A stretch of DNA of 14,706 bases from Alphaproteobacteria bacterium (GTDB lineage: Bacteria > Pseudomonadota > Alphaproteobacteria > Reyranellales > Reyranellaceae): positions 1 through 14,706 of the forward strand of contig VBAF01000194.1 of the NCBI GenBank assembly GCA_005884705.1, in the 5' to 3' direction. The notes below the pieces were generated by a model. The model was not told the origin of the DNA. It searched no databases and saw nothing but the letters and a program-made list of their open reading frames with translations. The translations under genes and the position numbers were made by a program. Position 1 is the stretch's first letter, and each line of letters starts with the position of its first letter. Of the stretch, positions 14,351 through 14,706 are shown piece after piece.

Positions 14351-14421
14351 GAGTTTAGGGAGGAAACGCCCAAGACGGGCATACAGCAAACAAAGATGTC
14401 GCCGAGGCGACGTTTGCTGCC
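14322..14421 (-). ncRNA. candidate trans-acting sRNA of the alpha-r8/MmgR type
   Basis: About 100 nt on the minus strand. Reading 5' to 3': (1) a long hairpin, outer stem CAGCAAAC/GTTTGCTG (14412-14419 with 14384-14391) stacked on GTCGCC/GGCGAC (14406-14411 with 14398-14403), with a 6-nt one-sided bulge; (2) a small hairpin GCCC-GTCTT-GGGC (14368-14380); (3) an unpaired TTTCCTCCCT (complement of 14357-14366); (4) the 8-bp terminator hairpin with seven T. I recall an unpaired UUUCCUCCCU before the terminator as the hallmark of the alphaproteobacterial MmgR/alpha-r8 sRNAs, which in Sinorhizobium limit polyhydroxybutyrate storage; the motif can pair with purine-rich ribosome sites. It is convergent with the amidohydrolase gene and divergent from the M81 gene. 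sRNA confidence is good; family assignment is from memory. Confidence 0.75.
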
Positions 14422-14426
14422 CCCGA

Positions 14427-14455
14427 AGAATGGTGCACCTGCGAACGCAATGCAA
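14427..14455 (-). promoter_or_regulatory. candidate promoter of the sRNA
   Basis: On the minus strand TTGCAT (complement of 14450-14455) and CATTCT (complement of 14427-14432) are spaced by 17 nt. The start would fall in the G-run at about 14420-14424, directly before the first stem. The position fits the RNA structure well; the -10 is only a half match. Confidence 0.45.
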
Positions 14456-14601
14456 GAGGCAAAAAGAGCCTTTAATTCACAGCCTTACGGATTTTTTCAA
14501 ATGTGCGCGGGGTGTTGCTTTTCTGCAACGCACACAAATTTAAGAGGGTTCAACGGGTTAGCGTCACCGCTGACGGAATATCACACTGAGGGGGATCGGC
14601 C
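14456..14601 (+). other. gene-free leader of the M81 gene with two stem-loops
   Basis: This stretch is clearly richer in A/T than its surroundings and holds no credible gene. Two plus-strand hairpins are visible. GTTGC-TTTTCT-GCAAC (14514-14529) is flanked by TGTGC/GCACA with a 7-nt bulge. CGTCA-CCGC-TGACG (14562-14575) is a simple hairpin. They may lie in the 5' leader of the downstream gene. I recognise no riboswitch class. A convincing promoter for the M81 gene was not found. Confidence 0.4.
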
Positions 14602-14706
14602 GTGGTGAAGAAGTTCGTAGTTGCAATGATGATGCACGAGACCAACACGTTCTCGCCGCTCCCCACCCCCATCGAGTCCTTTGCCCGCGCCGGTGCGCTG
14701 AGCGGG
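14602..14706 (+). CDS. M81 family metallopeptidase / MlrC-like protein (5' part only)
   Basis: The first 35 codons only; the gene runs off the window. It reads VVKKFVVAMMMHETNTFSPLP with TPIESFARAG following. The string HETNTFSP is the N-terminal signature of the M81 / MlrC (DUF1485) family, named for microcystinase C, most members of which are uncharacterised hydrolases of small peptides or amides. Two in-frame GTG codons (14602, 14605) can start it; GAGGGGGA at 14588-14595 favours the first by spacing. It shares the intergenic region with the divergent sRNA. Confidence 0.85.
   Translation, partial: MVKKFVVAMMMHETNTFSPLPTPIESFARAGALSG

Noticed and set aside
14502..14520. Possible sigma-54 promoter upstream of the M81 gene
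   Set aside because: The TTGC of a -12 box is present, but the position of the -24 GG reads GC, so an invariant base is missing.
14396..14608. 70-aa plus-strand open frame before the M81 gene
   Set aside because: It lies over the sRNA and its promoter, has no family resemblance or ribosome site, and overlaps the M81 start.

Overview
This is a GC-rich (about 65-67 %) bacterial chromosome segment. Dense genes with 1-4 nt stop/start overlaps, the protein families present and an MmgR-like small RNA all point to an Alphaproteobacterium. Reyranella, other Rhodospirillales or Bradyrhizobium-like soil/water lineages fit best, but that assignment is impressionistic. No phage, IS, CRISPR or plasmid functions are visible.

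Layout. (A) 1-2582, plus strand: the tail of an upstream reading frame, an HMG-CoA-lyase-like aldolase, a small cupin and a class III (CaiB/BaiF) CoA-transferase, tightly packed. This looks like a small catabolic cassette that moves CoA onto an organic acid and cleaves it. (B) 2632-3285: a secreted DUF6134-type protein. (C) 3481-5664: a membrane hybrid histidine kinase (CHASE3-PAS-HisKA-HATPase-REC) with no partner regulator in view. (D) 5742-6917: a small SCP2-like protein translationally coupled to an alpha/beta hydrolase whose reading frame is broken near 6580. (E) 10586 down to 6910, minus strand: a five-gene operon of rhodanese, acyl-CoA synthetase/AMP ligase, DUF3237 and two tandem DUF1989 (urea-carboxylase-associated / carboxyguanidine-deiminase-like) paralogues. 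(F) 10640-10774: a symmetric array of six GTCATCCCGAGC-type half-sites forming a large palindrome. (G) 13338 down to 10779, minus strand: tRNA-Val(GAC), glutamine-dependent NAD synthetase (nadE) and a DUF3775 protein, spaced by 18 and 10 nt. (H) 13421-14293, plus strand: an N-formylglutamate amidohydrolase that may be translated from a leaderless mRNA. (I) 14294-14601: a gene-free stretch with a strong candidate small RNA on the minus strand, having three stem-loops, an unpaired UUUCCUCCCU motif and an intrinsic terminator with seven U, as in the alpha-r8/MmgR family. (J) 14602-end: the start of an M81/MlrC-type metallopeptidase.

The most notable items are the structured sRNA in the 14.3-14.4 kb gap, the rhodanese/AMP-ligase/DUF3237/DUF1989x2 operon with no urea or guanidine carboxylase in view, the tRNA-nadE arrangement that rules out the upstream nadE start, and the disrupted hydrolase.
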